Under the pieces are notes generated by a model. That model saw only the letters and a list, made by a program, of their open reading frames with translations, did no database searches and had not been told where the DNA came from. A stretch of 64,000 bases of DNA from Aquabacterium olei (GTDB lineage: Bacteria > Pseudomonadota > Gammaproteobacteria > Burkholderiales > Burkholderiaceae_C): the NCBI RefSeq assembly GCF_003100395.1, contig NZ_CP029210.1, forward strand, positions 1,302,001 through 1,366,000. The letters are read 5' to 3'. This document shows, piece after piece, positions 8,065-16,271 of the stretch (the stretch's first letter is position 1; each line of letters begins with the position of its first letter). Both the position numbers and the translations under genes were made by a program.

Positions 8065-10698
8065 TTACCCCAGCCAGCCCATCGCCTTGAGGACCAGGAA
8101 CAGCGTGGCCCCGACCAGCAGGTTCTTGAAGCCGACGTAGCTCAGCATGTCCATCCAGGAGGCATGTCGGTAGTTCGCCTGCCACCACGGGCCGTCCTTG
8201 ACGTAGCGGCGGCCTCCCATGCGGATCAGCACTTCGTACACACTCCAGCCGAACCACCAGCCGATCAGCGCGCCGGACGACAGGCGCCCGGTGGCAGCGA
8301 GCAACCACGCCACGCTGGCCACGATGGCCAGCGAGAGCCCCGCGATCTGCAGTGCGCGGTGGTGGCGCCAGCCGTCCCGGCTCCAGGGCCACAGGTGGTC
8401 TCGTACTTCCAGCATGGCCCAGCGCAGGCCCCGTGTGCCGGTGGCGTACGGAGGTGTGACAGCGTCGGTGGGCCAGCGCGGATCCGGCCCCTGCGCCACC
8501 TTGTCGCTCATGCGCACTGGCTCGGCCGCGATGGGGATGAAGTAGCCGTTTTCGCCGATCGGGGTGATCAGCAGGCGATCGCGTTCACGGCGCTTGCGCT
8601 CCTTCGACAGCGGCGGGCAGCCGTGCTGGTCGGTGTAGAGCACCATGCAATCCAGACAATGCAGGCATTCGCGATGGTCGATGCGGCCCTTATCGTCGAT
8701 GGCCAGCGAGCCGCAGCCCACCGCACATGCCTTGCAGCTGTTGCAGTCCTGCTTGCGGCGCAGGCCGAACCACCGGAAGGTGCTGGGCATGGCCAGGGCG
8801 GCGCCCAGCGGGCAGATGTACTTGCAATAGGGCCGTTCGATGAACAGCGACACACCCAGCAGCACGCACACGAACAAGCCATAAGGCCAGGCGCGGTTGT
8901 GGATGCCGACCAGGAACGTCGTCTTGAAGGGCTCGACCTCGGCCAGCATCTCGGCCAGGCCCATGGAGAACATCGACACCGTCAGCAGGCCAAAGAAGAC
9001 TGCGTACTTGAGCCACTTGAGTCGGTCGTGTACCGGGCGTGGCAGGTGGCCTTGCCAGCGCTGGAGTCCCACCTTGCTGCCGATCTTGTAGAGCGCCTCC
9101 GACAGCGATCCGAAGGGGCACATCCAGCCACAGAACAGCCCGCGTCCGAACAGGAACACGGTCAGGATGATGAAGATCCAGAACACGAAGATGAACGGAT
9201 CCGACAGGAACAGGGACCACGTCCACTGGAACAGCACCGAGTGGAACCACGTGAGCACCTGCGTGATGCTGGGCTGTGCCATGACACCGAAGCCCACGAA
9301 CACGATGCTCAGGGCCCATGCGCTGTACTTGAATGCGTTGACGGGCCACTTGTTCTTGTGGGTGGACAGGCGCGTGAGCCGTTCACGCATCGCGTACACG
9401 ATGGTCACCGCCACCAGCAGCGCCACGAAGAGTCCGATGGACACGGCCCGGGTGCGCCACACGCGCTGCCACGGTGCCTCGTCTTCCGTCACTTCGGGGC
9501 GGCCGCCTTCGAGCATCTCGGCCGGCAGCCAGTAGCGGGCATCGAAGCTGGCGAAGCTGCGCGCGCCGGTGGCGCGGTCCACGCGGTTGCCCATGAAGCT
9601 CAGCTTCCAGGGGTAGGCGGCCGAGAAGCCCTTGGCCCGAACGATGAAGATGGCCGATTCGTTGTAGTCGGGGGCGCCCTGGGCGCTCAGGCCGTACAGG
9701 TTGAGGTAGTCCAGGTCACGGAACGTGTAGGCGTCGTGCCCCTGCTTGATCTGGACACGGTCATAGATACCGCCGCGCACAAAGCCCGAACCCTTGAAGG
9801 ATTCTTCACCGCCGGTGCGGATGACGAAGAAGGCGCGTTCCCCTTCCTTCAGTTGCCCGTGCAGGCTGGCCCAGCCATCCTGACCCAGCAGGCTTGCGCC
9901 CAGATCGGGCTGGTTCAGATCGCCAAACCAGAGTTCGATGAAAGGCTCGCTGCCACGCGCCAGACCGACCTGTTCAGGCTTGACCAGCAGGCGCTGCACC
10001 GCGCCCATCTTGACCAGCTCAGGCCAGGACCAGCGTTGGCCCGTGGTGTGAAAGCGTGCGGCGGGGCGCACATCGGGTGCCAGGATGCCCACCTGCCGCG
10101 CGACTGCCGCGCCAGACAAGCGCATCACCTGGTTCTGGGCGATGACGGTGACGGTGGCCCCCGAGATGGCGTCGACGCCCAGCACGCCTTCATCAGGCCG
10201 CGAGGGGCCGACTTCGATCTTGTCCTTGACGGACTTGCCAAGGTACTGGTTGTTGAACTTGATCAGCGCCGACTCAGGGATGCCCAGCAGCAGGATGGGC
10301 TCCGAGTGCTTGAGCACCTTGACCCCCACATACCGGCCCTGCATGTCCATGCCGATCAGTGTGACCACCGGCTTGCCGGAATAGGCCGGCGTGTCCGTGA
10401 TGTCGGTGGAGAGCATCACGTAACCCAGCAACGGCTTCTTGCCGGCCACGGCCTCACCATAGGCCTGCACATAGGGCGGCTGTCCCGTGCGCTCGGAAAA
10501 GCTCTTCGCGCCGGGGAACACGTCATGGCATGGCACGTGCGCGCACAGGTCGCGCACGGTGCCCAGATCGTCCGGCAGGGCTGCCTCATAAGCACCCGTT
10601 GCAGCCTGCGCAACAGACACCAGGGACAGAAGGGCCAGTGCAGCCAGCGTGCGCAGCACCAGGCGAGCCCAGCAGGAACGAACTGTGTGAAACATCAT
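8065..10698 (-). CDS. nosR: N2O reduction regulator and electron donor NosR
   Basis: This 877-residue polytopic flavo-iron-sulfur protein is needed for nos expression and electron delivery to NosZ. An N-terminal signal helix is followed by a periplasmic FMN-binding domain with DAISGATVT, where Thr182 is the expected covalent flavin site for ApbE/NosX. Next come membrane helices and NapH-like motifs CGWMCPFG and CKYICPLG, then a two-cluster ferredoxin block (CNSCKACAVGCG and CLHCLDC). The protein is longer than commonly described NosR (about 700-780 aa) owing to a C-terminal region of roughly 170 residues with further helices. The start overlaps the nosZ stop (ATGA); ATG 10695 is an alternative start. 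Confidence 0.95.
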   Translation of the reverse strand: MMFHTVRSCWARLVLRTLAALALLSLVSVAQAATGAYEAALPDDLGTVRDLCAHVPCHDVFPGAKSFSERTGQPPYVQAYGEAVAGKKPLLGYVMLSTDITDTPAYSGKPVVTLIGMDMQGRYVGVKVLKHSEPILLLGIPESALIKFNNQYLGKSVKDKIEVGPSRPDEGVLGVDAISGATVTVIAQNQVMRLSGAAVARQVGILAPDVRPAARFHTTGQRWSWPELVKMGAVQRLLVKPEQVGLARGSEPFIELWFGDLNQPDLGASLLGQDGWASLHGQLKEGERAFFVIRTGGEESFKGSGFVRGGIYDRVQIKQGHDAYTFRDLDYLNLYGLSAQGAPDYNESAIFIVRAKGFSAAYPWKLSFMGNRVDRATGARSFASFDARYWLPAEMLEGGRPEVTEDEAPWQRVWRTRAVSIGLFVALLVAVTIVYAMRERLTRLSTHKNKWPVNAFKYSAWALSIVFVGFGVMAQPSITQVLTWFHSVLFQWTWSLFLSDPFIFVFWIFIILTVFLFGRGLFCGWMCPFGSLSEALYKIGSKVGLQRWQGHLPRPVHDRLKWLKYAVFFGLLTVSMFSMGLAEMLAEVEPFKTTFLVGIHNRAWPYGLFVCVLLGVSLFIERPYCKYICPLGAALAMPSTFRWFGLRRKQDCNSCKACAVGCGSLAIDDKGRIDHRECLHCLDCMVLYTDQHGCPPLSKERKRRERDRLLITPIGENGYFIPIAAEPVRMSDKVAQGPDPRWPTDAVTPPYATGTRGLRWAMLEVRDHLWPWSRDGWRHHRALQIAGLSLAIVASVAWLLAATGRLSSGALIGWWFGWSVYEVLIRMGGRRYVKDGPWWQANYRHASWMDMLSYVGFKNLLVGATLFLVLKAMGWLG

Positions 10699-12629
10699 GC
10701 CTCGACGATCATGCGCGTGCGCATTTCAAGGTGCAGGGCATGGCAGAAGTGCGTGCAGTAGCACCAGAACACGCCAGGCTTGTCTGCGATGAACGTGACG
10801 GAGGCCGTCTCCTGCGGGTTCACGATGAAGTTCACGTTGTACTTCGGGATCGCGAAGCCGTGGGTCAGGTCTTCGACCTTGTCCAGGTTGGTCAGGATCA
10901 GCGTGACCTCATCGCCCTTCTTGAGCTTGAACTCGCGCAGGCTGAAGGCGGGCGCCTGTGATGTCAGCTTGACCGTGACCTTCTTGCCCTGACGGAACAC
11001 GCCCGATTCCTTCGGATCGCGGATCGCCAGCGGGAAGTCGTCGTGCGAGTAGATCTGCTTGGGCTTGACGATGTCGCGCTTGAAGATGATGAAGTCGTGC
11101 GGCTCGCCGCGCACCGGGTGGTCGGCCATCAACTTCATCTTGTCGCCCGAGATGTCGATCATCTGTTCGTTCTCGGGGTGCAGCGGGCCCACGGGCAGGA
11201 AGCGGTCCTTGGAGAACTTGCAACCCACGGCGAGGTACTTGCCATCGGCAGCCTTGGTCTCCGAGTGGCTGGCGTTCAAGTGGCCAGGCTGGTATTGCAC
11301 ATCAAGGCGGTCGACCACGTACTTGGCGCTCTTGTCGCCCGCGTGGAACTTGATGGCGGCGTCCACGTTCCACTTCACCACCTGGCTGTCCAGGAAGAGT
11401 GTGGTGTAGGCATTGCCGCGGCCGTCGAAGGCCGTGTGCAGGGGGCCCAGGCCCAGCTCGACCTCGGCCACGATGGCCTTGTCGATCTCGGCCAGCTTGC
11501 CCTCAAAATAGTCCAGCACCTTGGCCAGTTCGATCACGGTCGCGGTGGGCGAGAGCTTGCCGGCGCAGATGAAGTACTTGCCATCGGGGCTGGCGTTCAC
11601 GCCGTGCGGGTTCTTGGGCACGGACACATAAGCGGTCAGTGCGGTCTTGGGGTCCTTGTTGGCCTCGCGCGTGCCGTCCACCACAGGCACCTTGGAGTCG
11701 CCGATGGTCTTGAACTTGCCGGCCTTGACGGCGGCTTCGATGCGGCCCACGTTGAAGAACAGGCAGGCATCGCGTTCGGCCGACATCATGTCTTCATAGT
11801 GCGCACCCATCTCGATGTTGTACTGATTGGTGGCCGCGAGCTTGCCGTCGTACGAGGTGGCCACCAGGTCGCAGTTGCCGTCGATCAGCACCTGCCAGCG
11901 CACTTCCATGGTCTCGGCGTCCACGCACGTGAACATCGAGCGGTACTTGCTGTCGTCGTCGGTGCCGACGTTGTTGGGCAGCGGGATGGCGAACTCGCCG
12001 CCGCAGAACACGCGCGTGGTGTAGTTGATCTTCGGGTCGACCGGGTCGGCCTTGTCCGGGAAGATGCCGTGAAAGCCCTGCACATTGGGCAACTCGGTGA
12101 TCTTGTCGCAGACGAAGTAGTCCAGACGGATGCGGGCAATGCGCGAGTTGATCTTGTCGTTCACCCAGGCATAGCGGCCGTCGTAGTTGCCATCCTTGTA
12201 CGACGCGTGCGTGTGGTGAGTGTCGGCGACCGTGTAGCGCAAGGAGCCATCGGGCTTGGTGCCCATGATCTTCTTGGACTCGTTGGTGATGCCCCAGCCC
12301 ACGAGCGCATCGGGGTTGAACACGGGGATGCGCAGGATTTCGCGGCCGGACGGCAGGCCCAGCACGCGCATGTCGCCGGTGTGGCCGCCGCTCCACAGGC
12401 CGTAGTAGGTGTCGAGCTCACCGGGCTTGATGTGCACGCCGGATTCGGCTGCGTTGCCCGCAGGGCCTGACCCCGCGGCCGATGCCGCCGGGGCTGCGCC
12501 CACGCCCTTGTCCGTGCAGGCCACGGCGCCCAGGGCGAGGCCCGAGAGCGCAGCGCGGCTCATGAACTGACGGCGTCCCTGACCGATGGTCTCGGGGTTC
12601 TGCGGCTTCTTGATCTCTTGGTCTTTCAT
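10695..12629 (-). CDS. nosZ: Nitrous oxide reductase NosZ
   Basis: This 644-residue periplasmic multicopper enzyme reduces N2O to N2. It has a Tat signal (R19-R20 in GRRQFMSRAAL), marking clade I. CuZ ligands are visible in DTHHTH (D136-H141). The cupredoxin CuA domain ends with C625, C629, H633 and M636 in CTHFCHALHLEM. The residue between the two CuA cysteines that is Trp in well-studied enzymes is His here. ATG 12629 was chosen because the Tat motif follows at normal distance; the open frame upstream to 13046 is unrelated to NosZ. It lies 26 nt after the DUF2946 gene and overlaps nosR by 4 nt. Confidence 0.97.
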   Translation of the reverse strand: MKDQEIKKPQNPETIGQGRRQFMSRAALSGLALGAVACTDKGVGAAPAASAAGSGPAGNAAESGVHIKPGELDTYYGLWSGGHTGDMRVLGLPSGREILRIPVFNPDALVGWGITNESKKIMGTKPDGSLRYTVADTHHTHASYKDGNYDGRYAWVNDKINSRIARIRLDYFVCDKITELPNVQGFHGIFPDKADPVDPKINYTTRVFCGGEFAIPLPNNVGTDDDSKYRSMFTCVDAETMEVRWQVLIDGNCDLVATSYDGKLAATNQYNIEMGAHYEDMMSAERDACLFFNVGRIEAAVKAGKFKTIGDSKVPVVDGTREANKDPKTALTAYVSVPKNPHGVNASPDGKYFICAGKLSPTATVIELAKVLDYFEGKLAEIDKAIVAEVELGLGPLHTAFDGRGNAYTTLFLDSQVVKWNVDAAIKFHAGDKSAKYVVDRLDVQYQPGHLNASHSETKAADGKYLAVGCKFSKDRFLPVGPLHPENEQMIDISGDKMKLMADHPVRGEPHDFIIFKRDIVKPKQIYSHDDFPLAIRDPKESGVFRQGKKVTVKLTSQAPAFSLREFKLKKGDEVTLILTNLDKVEDLTHGFAIPKYNVNFIVNPQETASVTFIADKPGVFWCYCTHFCHALHLEMRTRMIVEA

Positions 12630-12655
12630 GATGACAACCTTTTGTTTGGCTTGAC

Positions 12656-13012
12656 TCAGACGGCAGGAGGACCTCGTGCCGGTGGTGGCACAAGGCGTTG
12701 GTGAAAAGCGGGAGAAGAAGGCAGCGTGACCGCGACCGACGCGGTGCGCACGAGCCTGGGTGGCGTCGTTGAAAAGGGCGGCGGCGAGGCGTCCGATGGC
12801 ATGCACTGGCCGCATTGGCCGTGCTGGTGCGCGGCCCCACCCGGGGCGTCCTGATCGATCTTGACCACGCTGACGATCGCCCCACCACCGCGGCAGATGG
12901 TGTCGAGCGTGAGCGGCCTGAACAAGGGGGCGGCCATGCTGTGTCCCCATGCCATCAGCACGACCACCACGACCCAGGTGGGCAGGCGACGTACGAGGCG
13001 AAGGATCGACAT
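12656..13012 (-). CDS. DUF2946-like small exported Cys/His protein
   Basis: This 118-residue protein has a signal peptide (RLPTWVVVVVLMAWGHSMAA). A short mature part carries Cys40 and the cluster HQHGQCGQC (residues 62-70), then a Pro/Ala-rich tail. The signal peptide, a single TIC cysteine and a CxxC after His residues fit the DUF2946 family, members of which often sit near copper or membrane-transport genes. It is the first gene of the nos operon, 26 nt before nosZ, so a copper-related periplasmic role is a reasonable guess, not shown. It hides inside a larger out-of-context frame (to 13618) that runs antisense through the cytochrome gene. Start ATG 13012. Confidence 0.7.
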   Translation of the reverse strand: MSILRLVRRLPTWVVVVVLMAWGHSMAAPLFRPLTLDTICRGGGAIVSVVKIDQDAPGGAAHQHGQCGQCMPSDASPPPFSTTPPRLVRTASVAVTLPSSPAFHQRLVPPPARGPPAV

Positions 13013-13072
13013 GGCGGCGGATGTGACTTGCAAAAAGCATCCGCATCGTCGGAGTCCCGAGGCGCGGTGTCC

Positions 13073-13086
13073 TTGAACCAGTTCAA
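13073..13086. promoter_or_regulatory. FNR/DNR-type binding site between nosZ operon and cytochrome gene
   Basis: The sequence TTGAACCAGTTCAA is a perfect palindrome with TTGA-N6-TCAA geometry, the half-site spacing of FNR/ANR/DNR/NNR regulators (consensus TTGAT-N4-ATCAA). Its centre is about 67 bp from the DUF2946/nosZ operon start and about 116 bp from the cytochrome start. A class II activator position for the nos operon would put transcription start near 13038. Confidence 0.65.
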
Positions 13087-13195
13087 GATTCACCAAGGTC
13101 CAACAAGGCCTGCGGCTTCTGAGGAAATGCGCTTGGCGGCGCAGTCGGCGGCGTTCCAGAATCAGGCGACTGAACCGCGCTTGTGGAGACGCACC

Positions 13196-13603
13196 ATGCA
13201 CATTCGAGAACTGACCCTGATCACCCTGGCCGCGCTGAGCCTCATGGCTTGCAGCAAGCAGGAACAGGCGCCTGCCGCCGCCCAGAACACGCCGTCGGCC
13301 AGCGCGACCGCCACCGAAGCTAGCCCGCCGCCGGCTCCAGTGGCCGAGAACACGCTGGGCAAGAGCGTGTATGGCAAGACCTGCGCGATGTGCCACGCAG
13401 CCGGGGTGGGTGGCGCGCCGAAGCCCGGGGACAAGGCCGACTGGGGCCAGCGCCTTGCACAGGGCGAAGGCGCGCTTTACCAGCACGCCCTTGAAGGCTT
13501 CACGGGGGCGAAGGGCATGATGCCGCCGCGGGGGGGAAGCCCCGCGTTGAAGGACGAAGAGGTCAAGGCCGCGGTTGACTACATGGTGGCGCAGTCGCGC
13601 TGA
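13196..13603 (+). CDS. c-type cytochrome lipoprotein (c5-like)
   Basis: This 135-residue protein has a lipoprotein signal (lipobox LMAC, Cys19), a flexible Ala/Pro/Thr linker (20-50) and one haem-binding CAMCH (Cys63, Cys66, His67). The probable axial methionine is in GAKGMMPPRGG (Met108 or 109). Fold and motif spacing match cytochrome c5/c555-type domains. It diverges from the nosZ operon across the FNR-type site and is followed 5 nt later by apbE/nosX, so it may pass electrons to NosZ; that role is inferred from position. GGAG lies about 7 nt before ATG 13196. An open frame extending upstream to 12815 has no signal sequence and was not used. Confidence 0.88.
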   Translation: MHIRELTLITLAALSLMACSKQEQAPAAAQNTPSASATATEASPPPAPVAENTLGKSVYGKTCAMCHAAGVGGAPKPGDKADWGQRLAQGEGALYQHALEGFTGAKGMMPPRGGSPALKDEEVKAAVDYMVAQSR

Positions 13604-13608
13604 ATGCC

Positions 13609-14625
13609 ATGGCTGCACAGCTTGGTCTGACGCGCAGGCAGTGGCTGGGCGCGACGCTGCTGATTCCGCTCTGTGGCGCCCGCGTGGCTTCGGCGCACAG
13701 CGCTGCCAGCCACGACAGCCGCACGATGATGGGCACCCGGGTCGACATCACCGTGCAGCACCACGATGCCGCCTTGCGTGAGAACGCGATGCAGGCAGCG
13801 TGGGCAGAGATGGGGCGCCTGGTGGGCAACCTCAGTCGTTACGAGCCCGACAGTGTGGTCGCTGTGCTGCAACGGCATGCCGGTCGCACGCCAGTCCGCA
13901 TCACGCCCGACGTGATGCATGTGCTGAACGAAGCCCGGTCGCTGTCCCGCGTCAGTGGCGGGGCCTTCGACATCACGGTGGGGGCGTACGCCGGCTGGCG
14001 CTTCGACGCAGCGCAGGCCGCCATGCCGACGCGTGCGGAGCTCGCGCAAGCGCGCTCGCTGGTCGACCACCGCGACGTGGTGCTCGACACCGACCATGGC
14101 ACGGCCTTCCTGCGTCGGCCGCACATGCTGCTCGACCTTGGCGGCATCGCCAAGTTGCCCATCCTCCAGGCCGGCATGACCGTGCTGCGCCTGCACGGTG
14201 TGCAGAACGCGCAGATCAACGGCGGAGGGGATGTGATCACCGCCGGGCGGTGGCAGGGGCGTGACTGGCGTGTGGGCATCCGGGACGCGCACGCGCCCGA
14301 GCGAATCGCCGGTGTGGTCACGCTGCGCGACGGCGTGGTGGTCTCATCGGGGGACTACGAGCGGTGCTTCGAGCGTGGCGGGCAGCGCTATCACCACATC
14401 CTCGATGCCCGAACCGGCATGCCGACACAAGGGCCGCACGGCGTGGTTCTGGTGGCCCGCGATGGGGCTGCCGTCAATGGCCGTGGCGCGGCCCTCATGG
14501 CGGCCAACCCGGCACAACGTGCGGCAATCCTGCGCGACCTTCAGGGCCGGGCAGACGTCCTGATGTTCGAGCGCAATCGCACACGCTGGCACACCGCCGG
14601 CATGGCGCGGTGGCTCAACGCCTGA
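13609..14625 (+). CDS. apbE: FAD:protein FMN transferase (ApbE/NosX)
   Basis: This 338-residue exported protein has a Tat-like leader (LTRRQWLGATLL). ApbE family motifs follow: MGTRVDITV near the start, SGGAFDITVGAY, DLGGIAK, INGGGDV and HHILDARTGMP. It attaches FMN to a Thr of target proteins; the NosR SGAT site in the opposite operon is the obvious substrate, making this the functional NosX. It starts 5 nt after the cytochrome stop, probably co-transcribed. The residues after DLGGIAK (LPILQAG) differ from the common GYAVD, a divergence sometimes seen in NosX-type proteins. Confidence 0.9.
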   Translation: MAAQLGLTRRQWLGATLLIPLCGARVASAHSAASHDSRTMMGTRVDITVQHHDAALRENAMQAAWAEMGRLVGNLSRYEPDSVVAVLQRHAGRTPVRITPDVMHVLNEARSLSRVSGGAFDITVGAYAGWRFDAAQAAMPTRAELAQARSLVDHRDVVLDTDHGTAFLRRPHMLLDLGGIAKLPILQAGMTVLRLHGVQNAQINGGGDVITAGRWQGRDWRVGIRDAHAPERIAGVVTLRDGVVVSSGDYERCFERGGQRYHHILDARTGMPTQGPHGVVLVARDGAAVNGRGAALMAANPAQRAAILRDLQGRADVLMFERNRTRWHTAGMARWLNA

Positions 14626-14639
14626 TCCAGCGCACGTTC

Positions 14640-14867
14640 TCAGTGCTCGCCCTGCGCCTTGGGGGCCAGGGCCTCGCCTTCCTGCGGCGGTGACCATGTG
14701 TCCCAGTCCGGCCCGAACAGCTCCGCCGGATGGGCCGTGCGATCCGAGCCATTCCCGCAGGCCATCGAGCCCGCAGGGCAGTATCTGTCGCAGCCCCAGC
14801 ACACTCGCTCGGGGTGGGGGGGATTGATGGGAAAGCGTTTGCGCACGTCCTCAGTGTCCCGCTCCAT
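14640..14867 (-). CDS. DUF3079 small cysteine-rich protein
   Basis: This 75-residue protein carries the DUF3079 pattern RVCWGCDRYC...MACGNGSDRTAHP.ELFG, with cysteines at 23, 26, 30 and 37. It has no signal peptide, so it is probably cytoplasmic. Four closely spaced cysteines suggest a metal or iron-sulfur site. It is transcribed divergently from hmp and shares the 111-bp control region with FNR-like and NsrR-type sites, so it may respond to NO or low oxygen; this is inference. It converges on apbE with 14 nt between stops. Function unknown. Confidence 0.75.
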   Translation of the reverse strand: MERDTEDVRKRFPINPPHPERVCWGCDRYCPAGSMACGNGSDRTAHPAELFGPDWDTWSPPQEGEALAPKAQGEH

Positions 14868-14881
14868 CGGGCAGCATGGTT

Positions 14882-14895
14882 TTGATGCGCGTCAG
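14882..14895. promoter_or_regulatory. FNR/DNR-like site upstream of hmp
   Basis: TTGATGCGCGTCAG matches TTGAT-N4-GTCAA except for the last base. Centred near 14888, it would place a class II transcription start around 14930, just ahead of the NsrR-type site. That is the order expected for an activated and NO-derepressed promoter. Confidence 0.4.
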
Positions 14896-14936
14896 CCTCG
14901 GACCCTTCACGGCATAGGGGTGTCAGCCCTTTTTTG

Positions 14937-14959
14937 AACATGCATGCATAATGCATCTT
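14937..14959. promoter_or_regulatory. NsrR-type operator before hmp
   Basis: The 23-bp dyad has left half AACATGCAT and right half ATGCATCTT about a central GCATA. It closely fits the 11-1-11 NsrR consensus (AAGATGYATTT-N-AAATRCATCTT), differing at only a few positions. It ends 19 nt before the hmp ATG, and nsrR follows hmp. NsrR would repress hmp until its Fe-S cluster reacts with NO. Confidence 0.75.
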
Positions 14960-14978
14960 CAAGAAAGGATCCCTCACG

Positions 14979-16202
14979 ATGTTGCCAGAGACCACCCGAA
15001 CCCTCGTCAAGGCCACCGCCCCCGTGCTCCAGGAGCACGGGGTGGCCCTCACCACCCACTTCTATGCGCGCATGTTCCAGCACAACCCTGAACTGCGCGA
15101 GGTGTTCAACCAGGGGCACCAGCGCAATGGGGCGCAACAGCAGGCGCTGGCCATGGCCGTGGCCGCCTATGCCCAGCACATCGACAACCCCGGTGTGCTG
15201 GTGCCTGTGCTCGAGCGGGTGGCGGCCAAGCACGTCAGCCTCGGCATCCGGAGCGAGCACTACGCCATCGTGGGCCGCCATCTGCTGGCATCCATCGCCG
15301 AAGTGCTCGGCGAGGCGGCCACCCCGGAACTGATCGACGCCTGGGCCGCGGCTTACGGCCAGCTGGCCGACATGATGGTCGGCATGGAGCGTGCGCTGTA
15401 CGACGAATCGGCCACGCGCGAGGGCGGCTGGACCGGGTGGCGAACCTTCCGCATCCGTCGCAAGCAGCCGGAAAGCGAAGAGATCACCTCGTTCGAACTG
15501 GCGCCGGCCGACGGCGGCAAGGTCCCGCACTACCGCGCGGGGCAGTACGTTTCCGTTCGCGTCGTGGTGCCCGAGCTGGGTTATCGCCAGCCGCGCCAGT
15601 ACAGCCTGTCGTGCGCCCCCGGGCAAGACCACCTGCGCATCTCGGTCAAGCGTGAACGCGATCCGGCGCAGCAAGCCGAAGGCATGGTGTCCAACTTCCT
15701 GCACGGGCAAGTCAAAGAGGGAGATCTGATCGAGGTCGCGCCGCCAGTCGGCGATTTCTACCTGCACGAAGACCGCGACAGCCCGGTGGTGCTGGTCAGC
15801 GCCGGGGTGGGCATCACGCCCATGGTCGCCATGCTGGAGCGGCTGGTGCAGACCGGTTCACGTCGGCCGGTGCGTTTCCTGCATGCCGCACGCCACGCTG
15901 GGGTGCAGGCCTTTGGTGCCCGGGTGGGCGAACTGATCGAGCAGCTGCCCGACGGACAGGCCTGGATCGTTCACGAGTCCGCCGCGGATGGACAGGATGC
16001 CGGCTCTGTGCAGCGCCACGCGGTGGGGCGCCTGGACCTTGCCGCGCTGACGGGCACGCCGTTGCTGCCGGCGGATGCAGACCACTACGTGTGTGGGCCG
16101 GCCGGCTTCATGGCCGAGCAGATCCGTACCCTGCGCAGCCGCGGTGTGCCGGCCGAACGCATCCATGCCGAAGCCTTCGGCACGGGTGGCGTCACGGCCT
16201 GA
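14979..16202 (+). CDS. hmp: Flavohemoglobin Hmp (NO dioxygenase)
   Basis: This 407-residue cytoplasmic enzyme oxidises NO to nitrate using O2 and NAD(P)H. The globin domain (1-140) has Tyr29 at the distal position and proximal His85 (AAKHVSLGI), as in the E. coli enzyme. The FAD domain shows RQYSLS and the NAD domain GVGITPM and CGPAGFM. Length is standard. Its promoter carries an NsrR-type box and an FNR-like site, and nsrR lies 69 nt downstream. It guards the cell from NO formed during denitrification; no nitrite or NO reductase genes are in this window. Confidence 0.96.
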   Translation: MLPETTRTLVKATAPVLQEHGVALTTHFYARMFQHNPELREVFNQGHQRNGAQQQALAMAVAAYAQHIDNPGVLVPVLERVAAKHVSLGIRSEHYAIVGRHLLASIAEVLGEAATPELIDAWAAAYGQLADMMVGMERALYDESATREGGWTGWRTFRIRRKQPESEEITSFELAPADGGKVPHYRAGQYVSVRVVVPELGYRQPRQYSLSCAPGQDHLRISVKRERDPAQQAEGMVSNFLHGQVKEGDLIEVAPPVGDFYLHEDRDSPVVLVSAGVGITPMVAMLERLVQTGSRRPVRFLHAARHAGVQAFGARVGELIEQLPDGQAWIVHESAADGQDAGSVQRHAVGRLDLAALTGTPLLPADADHYVCGPAGFMAEQIRTLRSRGVPAERIHAEAFGTGGVTA

Positions 16203-16271
16203 TCCGGCGGGCCCGTGTCGGCTGCGTCCTGCCTTGGTTATGCTCGCTGATTCAGAGCACGAGAGCGTCGA

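Noticed and set aside
12630..13046. Upstream extension of the nosZ frame
   Set aside because: The extra 139 residues have no NosZ similarity and would precede the Tat signal; ATG 12629 is the sound start, and another frame here holds the DUF2946-like gene.
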